Shown piece after piece: positions 8,178-16,591 of a stretch of 64,000 bases of DNA. The notes under the pieces were generated by a model that was not told the origin of the DNA, did no database searches, and saw nothing but the letters and a program-made list of their open reading frames with translations. A program made the translations under genes and the position numbers. The stretch comes from Glycomyces fuscus (GTDB taxonomy: Bacteria; Actinomycetota; Actinomycetes; Streptosporangiales; Streptosporangiaceae), in assembly GCA_002529455.1 (NCBI GenBank), contig NYMS01000006.1:186001-250000 (forward strand), read 5' to 3'. How positions within the stretch are numbered: position 1 is the first letter of the stretch; the number at the start of each line of letters is the position of its first letter.

Positions 8178-8194
8178 GGAGGCCGCCGGCCTCC
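8178..8194. terminator. Short GC hairpin between convergent genes
   Basis: GGAGGCC-GCC-GGCCTCC (7-bp stem, 3-nt loop) lies between the end of the AdSS-like operon and the oppositely oriented gene at 8249. It may terminate both. Confidence 0.4.
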
Positions 8195-8248
8195 GGCCGC
8201 GGGACCGGCCGTCGCCGCACGGCCCCCGGCCCCGCCGGTCGCCGTACC

Positions 8249-8758
8249 TCAGACGACGGTCAGGTGGTAGGTGGTGTCCACCCGGAAGCCCTGGCCGTCG
8301 TCCGCCCTGATCTCCAGCACGTACCCGCCGGGGCTCAGGGGGGCGATCGCGCCCCACAGCCCCCAGCTGTGGCGGCGGACCCACAGCGGGCTGCGGAACA
8401 CCCCCTGGAACTCCTCCAGCGGCAGGGGGACGCCGTTGAGGTACGCGTCGGCGCGCGCGACCGGCATGGCCATCGGCTCCCTGGAGTACTCGAAGGCGTA
8501 CTGCAGGTTGAACACCGGGAAGAACAGGGGGCGTCCCGTGGGCACCTCGCACCGGCGCACGACCCTGCCCCCGTAGGTACCGGCGAGGAACCACAGGTCG
8601 TCCGGCTGGTTGAGGGCCGCGTGCTGGCCGGTGGTGTCCCTGACCGGATCGCACCCCTCAGGCGCCGACCACACCCACTTCCACCAGCGGGCCGAGAGCG
8701 CGACGCCCTCACGGGCCCCGATCCTCCACGTCCCGTCGTCCGGCACGACCTCGCCCAT
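8249..8758 (-). CDS. Uncharacterised conserved protein
   Basis: A 169-residue protein of unknown function. It resembles a broadly distributed hypothetical family with the pattern W-W-x-W ... D-T-T-G-Q-H ... Q-P-D-D-L-W-F-L-A-G-T-Y-G-G ... R-x-C-x-V-P-x-G-x-x-L-F-F-P-V-x-N. No signal peptide or membrane helix is evident. The C-terminal half (YVLEIRADDGQGF) looks like a beta-sandwich. The ATG at 8758 has GAGAGG 4 nt upstream. It stands alone between convergent and divergent neighbours. Confidence 0.6.
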   Translation of the reverse strand: MGEVVPDDGTWRIGAREGVALSARWWKWVWSAPEGCDPVRDTTGQHAALNQPDDLWFLAGTYGGRVVRRCEVPTGRPLFFPVFNLQYAFEYSREPMAMPVARADAYLNGVPLPLEEFQGVFRSPLWVRRHSWGLWGAIAPLSPGGYVLEIRADDGQGFRVDTTYHLTVV

Positions 8759-8903
8759 GGCACCTCTCTCCCGTGTCCGACCACCCGCCGCGGGCGCCCG
8801 TGTTGCGCGGATCGTACCGACACGCAGGAAAGCGCCGACACGCGGGAGTGCCCGCGGGCCCCGTCTGCGGACCTCCGGGGCGGGTGTGGGCTAGCGTGGG
8901 GCC

Positions 8904-9329
8904 GTGACCGCTATCACCGACCCCCGGGTCCGCGACTTCCTCCTCCAGGGCACCCGTACCGGGATGCTCGCCTACACCGCCTCGGACGGGCGTCCGCTGG
9001 CGGCTCCGGTGTGGTTCGTCGTCGAGGACGGCGAGGTCGTCTTCAACACCGGGGCCTCCACCGCGAAGGGCCGCTCCATCGCGCGCGACCCCAGGGTGGC
9101 GCTCACCGTGGACCTGCCCGAGCCGCCGTACGCCTTCGTGCAGGTACAGGGCGAGGCCACCGTCTCCGAGGACCCCGACGAGCTGGTGCGCACCGCCACC
9201 GCGATCGCCCGCCGCTACATGGGGCCCGAGCGGGCCGAGGAGTTCGGGCGGCGCAACGGCGTCCCCGGCGAACTCGTGGTGCGGGTGCGCCCCACCAGGG
9301 TGGTCTCCGCCTTCGACATGGCCGGCTGA
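8904..9329 (+). CDS. PPOX-class flavin/F420-dependent oxidoreductase
   Basis: A 141-residue split-beta-barrel protein of the pyridoxamine-phosphate-oxidase-like superfamily. Its pattern matches the actinobacterial F420-linked group: TGMLAYTASDGRPLAAPVWF, a central GEVVFNTGASTAKGRSIARDPRVALTVD segment that normally binds the cofactor phosphate, and FVQVQGEATV. F420 rather than FMN is inferred from phylogenetic habit only. GTG start. It ends 18 bp before the convergent LysR gene. The substrate is unknown. Confidence 0.8.
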   Translation: MTAITDPRVRDFLLQGTRTGMLAYTASDGRPLAAPVWFVVEDGEVVFNTGASTAKGRSIARDPRVALTVDLPEPPYAFVQVQGEATVSEDPDELVRTATAIARRYMGPERAEEFGRRNGVPGELVVRVRPTRVVSAFDMAG

Positions 9330-9347
9330 GCACGCCCCCGGTCCCGG

Positions 9348-10220
9348 TCAGCCCACCGCGTGGGCCACGAACGCCTCCGCCGCCGCGGTGAGCGGGCCCC
9401 GCCTGCTCACCAGGGACACGTGCAGGTGGCCGGTGGGCTCCAGGTCCAGCACCAGCGCCCCGGCCCGCTCGGCCAGCCCCCGCCAGGCGTCGGTGACCAC
9501 CGCGAACCCGGCCCCGCCCAGCACCAGCGGCAGGAGGGACACCCGGTGCTCGCTCTCCACGGCGACCCGGGCGTCCAGGCCGTCCGCGACCAGTTCGTCG
9601 ACGAACCGGCGCATGCCCGAACCGTGCTGCCCCACGATCAGCCGCCGGCCCTCCAACCGCTCCACGCGCACGGGCTCCCCGGCGGGAAAGGGCCCGTCTG
9701 GCGGTGCGAGCAGCACGAAGCTCTGGCGCACCAGCGGGTGGGCGCGCACCCCCGTTCCCGTGAACGGCCCGGAGGTGGCCACCACGCCGAGCTCGCAGGC
9801 GCCGGTGCGCACCAGTTCGACGGCGTCGCGCGTGGTCAGCGCGCTGCGGACCGACACCGACACCTCCGGGTGGCGCCGGGTGAAACCCGCCACCAGGCCG
9901 GTCAGCGGCTCGATCGCCTGGGTGGGAAGCGCGGCCACGTCCACCCGTCCGCCCCGCAGCCCCCGGACCGACTCGACCGCCGAGCGCGCCAGGTCCAGGG
10001 CGCGCACCGCTTCACGGGCGGGCTCGATCAGCGCGCGGCCCGCCTCGGTCAGGACCACGCGGCGGCCGATGCGGTGGAAGAGGTCGCTGCCCAGGTCGCG
10101 CTCCAGGGCACGGACGGCCTGCGACAGGGAGGGCTGGGACAGGTACAGGGCCGACGCCGCCCGGTTCATCCCGCCGTGGTCGACCACGGCCAGGAAGTAC
10201 TCCAGCTGCCGGACGTCCAT
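9348..10220 (-). CDS. LysR-family transcriptional regulator
   Basis: A 290-residue protein. The N-terminal winged HTH MDVRQLEYFLAVVDHGGMNRAASALYLSQPSLSQAVRALERDLG is typical of LysR proteins, followed by a substrate-binding domain of about 200 residues with the usual RTGACELGVV and PLVLGGAGFAVV elements. The AGGAGG ribosome site at 10225-10230 is immediately followed by a dyad (10232-10246), suggesting autorepression. It is divergent from the tartrate-dehydrogenase-like gene, which it probably controls; the inducer is unknown. Confidence 0.9.
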   Translation of the reverse strand: MDVRQLEYFLAVVDHGGMNRAASALYLSQPSLSQAVRALERDLGSDLFHRIGRRVVLTEAGRALIEPAREAVRALDLARSAVESVRGLRGGRVDVAALPTQAIEPLTGLVAGFTRRHPEVSVSVRSALTTRDAVELVRTGACELGVVATSGPFTGTGVRAHPLVRQSFVLLAPPDGPFPAGEPVRVERLEGRRLIVGQHGSGMRRFVDELVADGLDARVAVESEHRVSLLPLVLGGAGFAVVTDAWRGLAERAGALVLDLEPTGHLHVSLVSRRGPLTAAAEAFVAHAVG

Positions 10221-10231
10221 CGCTCCTCCTT

Positions 10232-10246
10232 ATAGGCCGGACCTAT
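10232..10246. promoter_or_regulatory. LysR-type dyad operator
   Basis: ATAGG-CCGGA-CCTAT is a perfect 5-bp inverted repeat with a 5-nt spacer and fits the T-N11-A LysR box. It abuts the Shine-Dalgarno sequence of the LysR gene and lies about 340 bp upstream of the divergent dehydrogenase gene. Confidence 0.65.
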
Positions 10247-10588
10247 CAACGATATCGACAGCCGGTCTTGGACGTGCGCGCCCCCGGACTGCTGGAATCC
10301 ACTCATGCGCGGCCTCCTCCCCTCCGGTTCCGCCCGCCGCGCCGTGGACGCCGGGGGCGTGCGCGCCGGCGTCCCCCGGGCGGGGGCGGCGGTCCCGGTC
10401 CCGCCGCCGCACGGCTGTCCGCGGACGCACCCGGCCCGGCACCGCGTCGCGCCGCCCCCGGCGGACCGGTCCACGGTGGCCGTGGCCGTCCCGCGCGGGT
10501 TCCCGGGCGGGACCCCGCGCCCGGGGCGCGCGGCCCCGCCCGGCCCCTCCCCCGCCGGACCCCGAACACCCCACGGAAGGACACCGCC
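10247..10588. other. Intergenic region before the tartrate dehydrogenase-like gene
   Basis: About 340 bp of very GC-rich DNA. A 95-codon open frame from 10305 is Pro/Arg/Gly filler without a ribosome site, and I do not count it as a gene. The promoter of the downstream gene must lie here but is not recognisable. Confidence 0.35.
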
Positions 10589-11647
10589 ATGAAGCGCTAC
10601 CGCGTCGCCACGATCCCCGGTGACGGCATCGGCAAGGAGGTCCTGCCACCCGCCCGGGCCGTCCTGGACCGGGTCGGCGCCCACCACGCGCTCTCCTTCG
10701 CCTACGACGAGTTCGACTGGTCCTGTGAGCGCTACCTGGCCGAGGGCGCCATGATGCCCGACGACGGCCTGGACCTGATCCGCCACCACGACGCCGTCCT
10801 GCTGGGCGCCGTGGGCTGGCCCGGCGTCCCCGACCACGTGTCGCTGTGGGGGCTGCTCATCCCCATCCGCCGCGGCTTCCACCAGTACGTCAACCTGCGG
10901 CCGATCAGCGTCCTGGAGGGGGTGCCCAGCCCCCTCGCGCGGGCGCTGCCCGGCGAGGTCGACTTCGTGGTCGTACGCGAGAACAGCGAGGGCGAGTACT
11001 CGCGCGTGGGCGGGCGGGTCCACGAGGGCACCCCGTACGAGGCGGCCCTGCAGGAGACGGTGTTCACCCGCAGGGGCGTGGAGCGGGTGCTCGACCACGC
11101 CTTCGCCCTGGCCGGACGGCGCGGCGGGAGGCTGACCTCGGCCACCAAGTCCAACGGCATCGTGCACACCATGCCGTTCTGGGACGAACTGGTGGCCGAG
11201 CGCGCGGCGAGGCACCCGGAGGTGGTCTGGGAGCAGGAGCACATCGACGCCCTGGCCGCCAAGATCGTCCTGGACCCGGCGCGGTTCGACGTCATCGTGG
11301 GCTCGAACCTGTTCGGCGACATCCTCAGCGACCTGGCCGCCGCCGTGGCGGGAGGTATCGGGGTGGCGCCGTCGGCCAACCTCAACCCCGAGCGCGAGTA
11401 CCCCTCGATGTTCGAGCCCGTCCACGGGTCGGCGCCCGACATCGCGGGCCGGGGGCTGGCCAACCCTCTGGGGGCCATCTGGTCGGCGTCGATGATGCTC
11501 GACCACCTGGGACACCCCGAGGCGGGCGCGCAGGTCATGGACGCGGTCCGCGCCGTGCTGGCCTCCTCCCCCGTGCGCACGGCCGACCTGGGCGGCAGCG
11601 CGGGCACGGACGAGTTCACCGCCGAGGTGCTCTCCCGGCTGCCCTGA
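10589..11647 (+). CDS. Tartrate dehydrogenase / D-malate-type decarboxylating dehydrogenase
   Basis: A 352-residue member of the isocitrate/isopropylmalate dehydrogenase family. It has IPGDGIGKEVLPPA at the N-terminus, the substrate loop RRGFHQYVNLRPI, RENSEGEYS, the metal-binding region SNLFGDILSDLAAAVAGG and the NAD-binding EPVHGSAPDIAGRG. Length and the VNLRPI/ENSEGEYS pattern match TtuC/DmlA enzymes, which use NAD+ and a divalent metal on tartrate or D-malate. ATG with GGAAGG 8 nt upstream. Probably controlled by the divergent LysR protein. Leucine biosynthesis (LeuB) is the main alternative, but the N-terminal half fits TtuC better. Confidence 0.8.
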   Translation: MKRYRVATIPGDGIGKEVLPPARAVLDRVGAHHALSFAYDEFDWSCERYLAEGAMMPDDGLDLIRHHDAVLLGAVGWPGVPDHVSLWGLLIPIRRGFHQYVNLRPISVLEGVPSPLARALPGEVDFVVVRENSEGEYSRVGGRVHEGTPYEAALQETVFTRRGVERVLDHAFALAGRRGGRLTSATKSNGIVHTMPFWDELVAERAARHPEVVWEQEHIDALAAKIVLDPARFDVIVGSNLFGDILSDLAAAVAGGIGVAPSANLNPEREYPSMFEPVHGSAPDIAGRGLANPLGAIWSASMMLDHLGHPEAGAQVMDAVRAVLASSPVRTADLGGSAGTDEFTAEVLSRLP

Positions 11648-11699
11648 CCCGGGCCCCGTCACCTCCCTTGTCCGAACAGCACAGGAGCTCCGCTTCTGG

Positions 11700-11716
11700 T
11701 TGTCGTTTCACGACAA
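11700..11716. promoter_or_regulatory. TTGTCG dyad upstream of DadA-like gene
   Basis: TTGTCGT-TTC-ACGACAA is a perfect 7-bp inverted repeat with a 3-nt centre, 68 bp before the DadA-like start. It is too AT-balanced and far from the previous stop to be a typical terminator here. An operator for an unknown dimeric regulator is more likely. Confidence 0.45.
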
Positions 11717-11783
11717 GGCCCCCGCGCCGGAAAGCGAGCATGGTGGGAGCTGACAACCGCAGTGAACAGGGGGAACCGGGGCG

Positions 11784-13043
11784 ATGGCGGACGTGGGGCG
11801 TGTCGGCGGGGTCCAGCACGTGCTGGTCGTGGGCGCGGGGGTGGTCGGCCTGTCGACGGCCTGGTTCCTCCAGGAGCACGGCGTCCGCGTCACCGTCGTG
11901 GACCGGGACGGGGTCTGCGCCGGAGCCTCCTGGGGCAACGCCGGATGGCTCTCGCCGGGCCTGGCCATCCCCCTGAACGAGCCGGGTGTGCTGCGGTACG
12001 GCCTGCGCTCCCTGCTCGACCGCGACGCGCCCCTGTCGGTGCCGCCGTCCCTCGCGCCGGACCTGTGGCTGTTCCTGGCCCGCTTCGCCGCGCACTGCCG
12101 CTGGGACTCGTGGGAGAGGGCCGTACGCGCCAACCTCCCCCTCAACACCGGGTGCCTGGACGCCTTCGACACCCTGGCCAAGGGGGGCGTGGAGACCACC
12201 GCGGCCTCCGGGCCCGTCACCGCCCTCTTCCGCTCCCCGCGGTCGGCCGTCGCGCTCCTGCGCGAACTGGATCGGATCACGGCCTCGGGGCTGGACGTCG
12301 ACCGCGCCGCCCTCACCGGAGCCGGGGTCCGCGAGGTCCTCCCCCACGCCTCGGGGGCCGTGGGGGCGGCGGTGCGCCTGGACGGACAGCGCCACGTCGA
12401 CCCCGGCGCCCTCGTCCTGAACCTGGCGGCCTCGGTGCGCGAGCGCGGCGGACGGATCCGCACCGGTTTCGAGGCGGTCGGCGTCCGCCGGGAGGGCGGA
12501 GCGGTGGTCACCGCCTCCGGGGGCGGCGAGCGGCTTCGCTCCGACGCGGTCGCGGTGTGCACGGGCGCCTGGTTCGACCGGTTGGCCGCCGAGCACGGCG
12601 TGCGCGCCCGGGTACGCGCCGGCCGGGGCTACTCCTTCACCGTCCCCACCGACGAGCCGGTGCCCGGACCCGTCTACCTTCCGGAGGTCCGCGTGGCGTG
12701 CACCCCCTACCGGGGGGCGCTACGGGTCGCCGGGACCATGGAGTTCCGGGGCCCCGACGACGCGCTCGACCCGCGCCGGGTCGAGGCCATCGAGCGCTCG
12801 GCCCGCCCCTACCTCACGGGGGTGCGCTGGCGGGAGCGCTCCGACGCCTGGGTGGGGCCCAGGCCGGTCACCTCCGACGGCGTGCCCCTGGTGGGAGCCA
12901 CCCGCACCCCCGGCGTCTACGTCGCGGGCGGCCACGGCATGTGGGGGCTCACCCACGGCCCGGTCACCGGCGGCCTCCTGGCCGAGCAGATCGCGACCGG
13001 CGTCCGCCCGCGCGCCCTGGAGGCGCTCGACCCGCTGCGCTGA
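11784..13043 (+). CDS. DadA-like FAD-dependent D-amino-acid dehydrogenase
   Basis: A 419-residue FAD-dependent oxidoreductase of the DAO/DadA family. The dinucleotide-binding motif VLVVGAGVVGLSTAWFLQEHG is at about residues 11-31, followed by VTVVDRD and SWGNAGWLSPGLAIPL, the typical DadA segment. The C-terminal G-x-Y-V-A-G-G-H-G-M-W-G-L-T FAD contact is present. It oxidatively deaminates a D-amino acid or proline-type substrate, passing electrons to the membrane or O2. ATG with GGGGAA 9 nt upstream. It follows the dehydrogenase gene by 136 bp and has its own dyad. Confidence 0.82.
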   Translation: MADVGRVGGVQHVLVVGAGVVGLSTAWFLQEHGVRVTVVDRDGVCAGASWGNAGWLSPGLAIPLNEPGVLRYGLRSLLDRDAPLSVPPSLAPDLWLFLARFAAHCRWDSWERAVRANLPLNTGCLDAFDTLAKGGVETTAASGPVTALFRSPRSAVALLRELDRITASGLDVDRAALTGAGVREVLPHASGAVGAAVRLDGQRHVDPGALVLNLAASVRERGGRIRTGFEAVGVRREGGAVVTASGGGERLRSDAVAVCTGAWFDRLAAEHGVRARVRAGRGYSFTVPTDEPVPGPVYLPEVRVACTPYRGALRVAGTMEFRGPDDALDPRRVEAIERSARPYLTGVRWRERSDAWVGPRPVTSDGVPLVGATRTPGVYVAGGHGMWGLTHGPVTGGLLAEQIATGVRPRALEALDPLR

Positions 13044-13167
13044 TCCCTCCCGCCGTGCGGCCGGTGTCCCCGAGGACACCGGCCCCTCTCGCGCGCGGCC
13101 CCGGCCGCGCCCGATCCCGCGCCTCCCGTCCTCGGCCGGGGGCTCCCCTGCCACGAGAAGGTGAACG

Positions 13168-14040
13168 ATGCCGACGCTGTCCCTCACCCGGGTCTACCGG
13201 TCCGACGCCGGGGAGATCGCGGTGCGCTCCTGGTGCGAGCGGGTCCTGGGCGGGGCCCGCGACCTGCACTCGCCGGGGGTGGTGACCGCCGCCGGGCGCG
13301 CGACGCGGGTGCACGTCCTCCCGGGCGGGCCCGGGACCCCCGTCCTGCTGCTGTCCGGGGCCCTCCTCGGGTCGGCGAACCTGGTCGCGGCCGCGCGGGT
13401 GCTCCGCGCCGACCGGACCGTGCTCCTGGCCGACCTGCCCGGCCACCCGGGCACGAGCGACTCCCGGCGCCCCCTGCTCGGGCGGGCGGACGCCTACGGC
13501 GCCTGGCTGGACGCGCTGTTACCCCGGATCACCTCCGAACCGGTGATCCTGCTCGGGCACTCGACGGGTGCGGCCGCCGCCCTGGCGGCGATGCCCTCTC
13601 CGCTGGTGGCGGGGCTCCTGCTGGTCGGCCCGGCGGGACTGGCCGCGCCCGTCGTGGACCGAGAGAGGCTGCGCGCCACGTTCTCCTGGCGGCTCTCACC
13701 GGGTGAGCGGACCAGCGCGCGGCTCCTGGGCCTGCTGCGCGGGCCCGGCGCGGCGGGTGCCGTGACCCGTCCGCTCACGGAGTGGGCGACCCTGGTCGGA
13801 CGCCACTGCCGCCCCAGCCCGGTCCCGGGCATACTGCGGGGCGAGGACTTCCGGGACTGGTCGGGAACGCCCGTCACCGTGGCCACCGGCGCGCACGACC
13901 GCGTCTTCACCCCCGCGCTGCTGCGCGGCGCGGTGCGCAGGCTGCTGGGCACCGACGTGCGCACGATCGCGGGCGCGGGCCACCTCGCGCTCCACGAGGT
14001 GCCCGCGCGCGTTCGCGACCTGCTGCGGGAGGTCGCCTGA
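13168..14040 (+). CDS. Alpha/beta hydrolase with a TTA codon
   Basis: A 290-residue alpha/beta-hydrolase. The strand VLLLSGALLG leads to the oxyanion region, the nucleophile elbow GHSTG holds Ser near residue 132, and the acid is probably in TGAHDRVF and the base in GAGHLALHE near the C-terminus. The substrate is unknown. A TTA leucine codon at 13519-13521 is exceptional in DNA this GC-rich and would make expression depend on the bldA tRNA in organisms using that control. ATG with AGAAGG upstream. It ends 7 bp before convergent yebC with no terminator between. Confidence 0.82.
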   Translation: MPTLSLTRVYRSDAGEIAVRSWCERVLGGARDLHSPGVVTAAGRATRVHVLPGGPGTPVLLLSGALLGSANLVAAARVLRADRTVLLADLPGHPGTSDSRRPLLGRADAYGAWLDALLPRITSEPVILLGHSTGAAAALAAMPSPLVAGLLLVGPAGLAAPVVDRERLRATFSWRLSPGERTSARLLGLLRGPGAAGAVTRPLTEWATLVGRHCRPSPVPGILRGEDFRDWSGTPVTVATGAHDRVFTPALLRGAVRRLLGTDVRTIAGAGHLALHEVPARVRDLLREVA

Positions 14041-14047
14041 CCGCAGG

Positions 14048-14797
14048 TCAGCCGATCTCGGCCATGACCTCGTCGGGGATGTCGGCGTTGGTGAAGACGT
14101 TCTGCACGTCGTCGGAGTCCTCCAGCGCGTCCACCACCCGCATGACCTTCTTGGCGGTCTCGGCGTCGACCGGGACCTCCATGGTCGGCAGGAAGCTGGA
14201 GTCGGCGGAGTCGTACTCGATACCCGCCTCCTGGAGCGCGGTGCGCACGGCGACCAGGTCGGTGGCCTCGCAGACGATCTCGTAGACGTCGCCCAGGTCC
14301 TCGACCTCCTCGGCGCCGGCCTCCAGCACCGCCAGGGTCACGTCGTCCTCGGTGGTGCCCTCGGCGGGCACGATCACGACGCCCTTGCGGTTGAAGAGGT
14401 AGGACACCGAACCGGCGTCGGCCATGTTGCCGCCGTTGCGGGTCACGGCCACGCGCACCTCGGAGGCGGCGCGGTTGCGGTTGTCGGTCAGGCACTCCAC
14501 CAGCAGGGCCACCCCGCCGGGGGCGTAGCCCTCGTACATGATGGTCTGCCACTCGGCGCCGCCCGCCTCCTCACCGGAGCCGCGCTTGCGGGCGCGCTCG
14601 ATGTTGTCGAGCGGTACGGAGCTCTTGCGCGCCTTCTGGATGGCGTCGTAGAGCGTCGGGTTCCCGTCGGGGTCCCCACCACCGGTACGCGCGGCCACCT
14701 CGATGTTCTTGATCAGCTTGGCGAAGAGCTTGCCGCGCTTGGCATCGATGACGGCTTTCTTGTGCTTGGTGGTGGCCCACTTGGAGTGGCCGCTCAT
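14048..14797 (-). CDS. yebC: YebC/PmpR-family translation or transcription regulator
   Basis: A 249-residue cytoplasmic protein of the YebC family. It has the invariant [30 protein letters not shown] start, the [19 protein letters not shown] helix, and the [14 protein letters not shown] and NRKGVV elements. The family has been linked to transcriptional control and, more recently, to resolving ribosome stalls on proline-rich stretches. The ATG overlaps the pdxT stop by 4 bp (ATGA), with AAAGGA 5 nt upstream, so it is coupled to pdxT. It normally neighbours ruvC directly; here 10.7 kb of other genes intervene. Confidence 0.96.
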   Translation of the reverse strand: MSGHSKWATTKHKKAVIDAKRGKLFAKLIKNIEVAARTGGGDPDGNPTLYDAIQKARKSSVPLDNIERARKRGSGEEAGGAEWQTIMYEGYAPGGVALLVECLTDNRNRAASEVRVAVTRNGGNMADAGSVSYLFNRKGVVIVPAEGTTEDDVTLAVLEAGAEEVEDLGDVYEIVCEATDLVAVRTALQEAGIEYDSADSSFLPTMEVPVDAETAKKVMRVVDALEDSDDVQNVFTNADIPDEVMAEIG

Positions 14798-15402
14798 GAA
14801 TGTCCTTTCACGATGTCGACGAAGAGGCGGTGGATGCGCGTGTCGCCGGTCAGTTCGGGATGGAAGGACGTGGCCATCAGGCCGCCCTGCCGTACGGCGA
14901 CGATCCTACCGGCCTCGTCGGGACCGGGGACTGCGCCGAGCACCTCGACCCCGGGCCCGACCGACTCCACCCAGGGCGCGCGGATGAACACGGCGTCGAA
15001 GGGATCGCCCTCCAGGCCGTCGATGTCCACGGCGGCCTCGAAGGACTCGCTCTGGCGCCCGAACGCGTTGCGGCGCACCGTCATGTCGATCCCGCCGACG
15101 GTCTGCTGGTCGGCGGTCCCGCCCAGGATGCGGTCGGCGAGCATGATCATCCCGGCGCACGTGCCGTAGGCGGGCATCCCCGCGGCGATCCGCTTGCGCA
15201 GCGGTTCCAGCAGACCGTAGCGGACGGCCAGCTTGGACATGGTGGTGGACTCCCCGCCCGGGACGACCAGCCCGTCCAGGGCGTCGAGCTGGTCGGGGGA
15301 GAGCACCTTGACGGTGTGCGCGTCCAGGGCCTGGAGGGCGCGCAGGTGTTCGGCGACGTCGCCCTGGAGGGCGAGGACGCCGATGGTGGGTCTGGCGGTC
15401 AA
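14794..15402 (-). CDS. pdxT: Pyridoxal 5'-phosphate synthase glutaminase subunit PdxT
   Basis: A 202-residue class I glutamine amidotransferase that supplies ammonia to PdxS. The start [18 protein letters not shown] is canonical. The PGGESTTM segment, the nucleophile Cys in [10 protein letters not shown] and the His-x-Glu pair in SFHPELT are all visible. A TTG at 15402 is the best start, with GTGAGG 6 nt upstream. No ATG or GTG gives a family-length protein without an arginine-rich extension. Translationally coupled to yebC and 95 bp downstream of pdxS, with a strong hairpin between. Confidence 0.95.
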   Translation of the reverse strand: MTARPTIGVLALQGDVAEHLRALQALDAHTVKVLSPDQLDALDGLVVPGGESTTMSKLAVRYGLLEPLRKRIAAGMPAYGTCAGMIMLADRILGGTADQQTVGGIDMTVRRNAFGRQSESFEAAVDIDGLEGDPFDAVFIRAPWVESVGPGVEVLGAVPGPDEAGRIVAVRQGGLMATSFHPELTGDTRIHRLFVDIVKGHS

Positions 15403-15441
15403 GTACGGCCTCACTCGTGGACGTAGGCTCGTGTTCTCCGG

Positions 15442-15477
15442 GCGTGCGGCGGGGCCGGGACCGGCCCCGCCGCACGC
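15442..15477 (-). terminator. Strong hairpin between pdxS and pdxT
   Basis: Arms 15442-15458 and 15461-15477 are 17-nt exact complements around GA, giving one of the strongest stems in the window. It lies within the pdxS-pdxT-yebC transcript, so it may attenuate the distal genes, protect the pdxS 3' end, or separate two units. Confidence 0.6.
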
Positions 15478-15497
15478 GGAACGGCTGCGGGCGGTGG

Positions 15498-16409
15498 CTA
15501 CCAGCCGCGGCCGGCGTAGCGCTGGGAGTCGGACAGGTCGTCCAGGTTGATGCCGACCATGGCCTCGCCCAGGCCGCGGGACACACGCGCGATGACCGCG
15601 GGGTCCTCGTAGTGCAGGGTGGCCTGGACGATGGCGTCGGCGCGCTTGGCGGGGTCGCCGGACTTGAAGATGCCCGAGCCCACGAACACGCTCTCGGCGC
15701 CGAGCTGGCGCATGAGCGCGGCGTCGGCCGGGGTGGCCACGCCTCCGGCGGAGAACAGCGGGACCGGGAGCTTGCCCAGCGCCGCGACCTCCTTGACGAC
15801 CTCGAAGGGGGCGCGCAGCTCCTTGGCCGCGCCGAACAGCTCGGCCTCGTCCAGGGTGCCCAGGCGCCGGATCTCGCCGCGGATGGAGCGCATGTGGCGG
15901 GTGGCCTCGACGACGTTGCCGGTGCCGGCCTCGCCCTTGGAGCGGATCATGGCCGCGCCCTCGGCGACGCGGCGCAGCGCCTCGCCCAGGTTGGTCGCCC
16001 CGCACACGAACGGGACGGTGAAGGCCCACTTGTCGATGTGGTAGGCCTCGTCGGCGGGGGTGAGGACCTCGGACTCGTCGATGAAGTCGACGCCGAGCGA
16101 CTCCAGGACCTGGGCCTCGACGAAGTGGCCGATGCGGACCTTGGCCATGACCGGGATGGAGACGGCCTCGATGATGCCGTCGATCATGTCGGGGTCGGAC
16201 ATGCGGGCGACTCCGCCGTCCCTGCGGATGTCGGCGGGGACGCGCTCCAGGGCCATGACCGCGACGGCACCGGCGTCCTCGGCGATCTTGGCCTGCTCGG
16301 GCGTGACGACGTCCATGATGACGCCGTTCTTGAGCTGCTCGGCCATGCCGCGCTTGACACGCTCGGTACCGACGGCGTTGTCGGAGGTGTTCGATGCGTT
16401 GTTGGCCAC
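15498..16409 (-). CDS. pdxS: Pyridoxal 5'-phosphate synthase subunit PdxS
   Basis: A 303-residue TIM-barrel enzyme that builds PLP from ribose 5-phosphate, glyceraldehyde 3-phosphate and ammonia from PdxT. Signature pieces include [47 protein letters not shown] with the catalytic Lys, [10 protein letters not shown], and [13 protein letters not shown] with the second Lys region upstream. GTG at 16409 with GGGAG 9 nt upstream. A TAGGAT at 16531-16536 (minus strand) resembles an actinobacterial -10 about 120 bp upstream. First gene of pdxST-yebC. Confidence 0.97.
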   Translation of the reverse strand: MANNASNTSDNAVGTERVKRGMAEQLKNGVIMDVVTPEQAKIAEDAGAVAVMALERVPADIRRDGGVARMSDPDMIDGIIEAVSIPVMAKVRIGHFVEAQVLESLGVDFIDESEVLTPADEAYHIDKWAFTVPFVCGATNLGEALRRVAEGAAMIRSKGEAGTGNVVEATRHMRSIRGEIRRLGTLDEAELFGAAKELRAPFEVVKEVAALGKLPVPLFSAGGVATPADAALMRQLGAESVFVGSGIFKSGDPAKRADAIVQATLHYEDPAVIARVSRGLGEAMVGINLDDLSDSQRYAGRGW

Positions 16410-16591
16410 GGTTGTGGACTCCCGTTGTCTCGGTTGTGCTGAGGGCTGCCTGCGGGCAGCGGAGTCGGCGGCCCCACGCGGCGGTACGCGGACACCGTCG
16501 GCGCCGCGCACCCTGGTCGACCAGCCTCCCATCCTACTTCCACCCCCTTTCGAGGGTTTTGGCCAGATAGGCGTTATGCCGGTTCCCGTCT

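Noticed and set aside
10305..10592. Possible 95-residue gene upstream of the tartrate dehydrogenase-like gene
   Set aside because: Pro/Arg/Gly filler composition, no Shine-Dalgarno sequence, and it overlaps the next gene's start region.
10589..11647. 3-isopropylmalate dehydrogenase (LeuB)
   Set aside because: The substrate loop and ENSEGEYS region match tartrate/D-malate dehydrogenases better, and no leucine genes flank it; still a fallback.
3377..14047. Prophage or transposon as the cause of the split synteny
   Set aside because: No integrase, transposase, tRNA gene, terminal inverted repeats or flanking direct repeats were seen at either edge.
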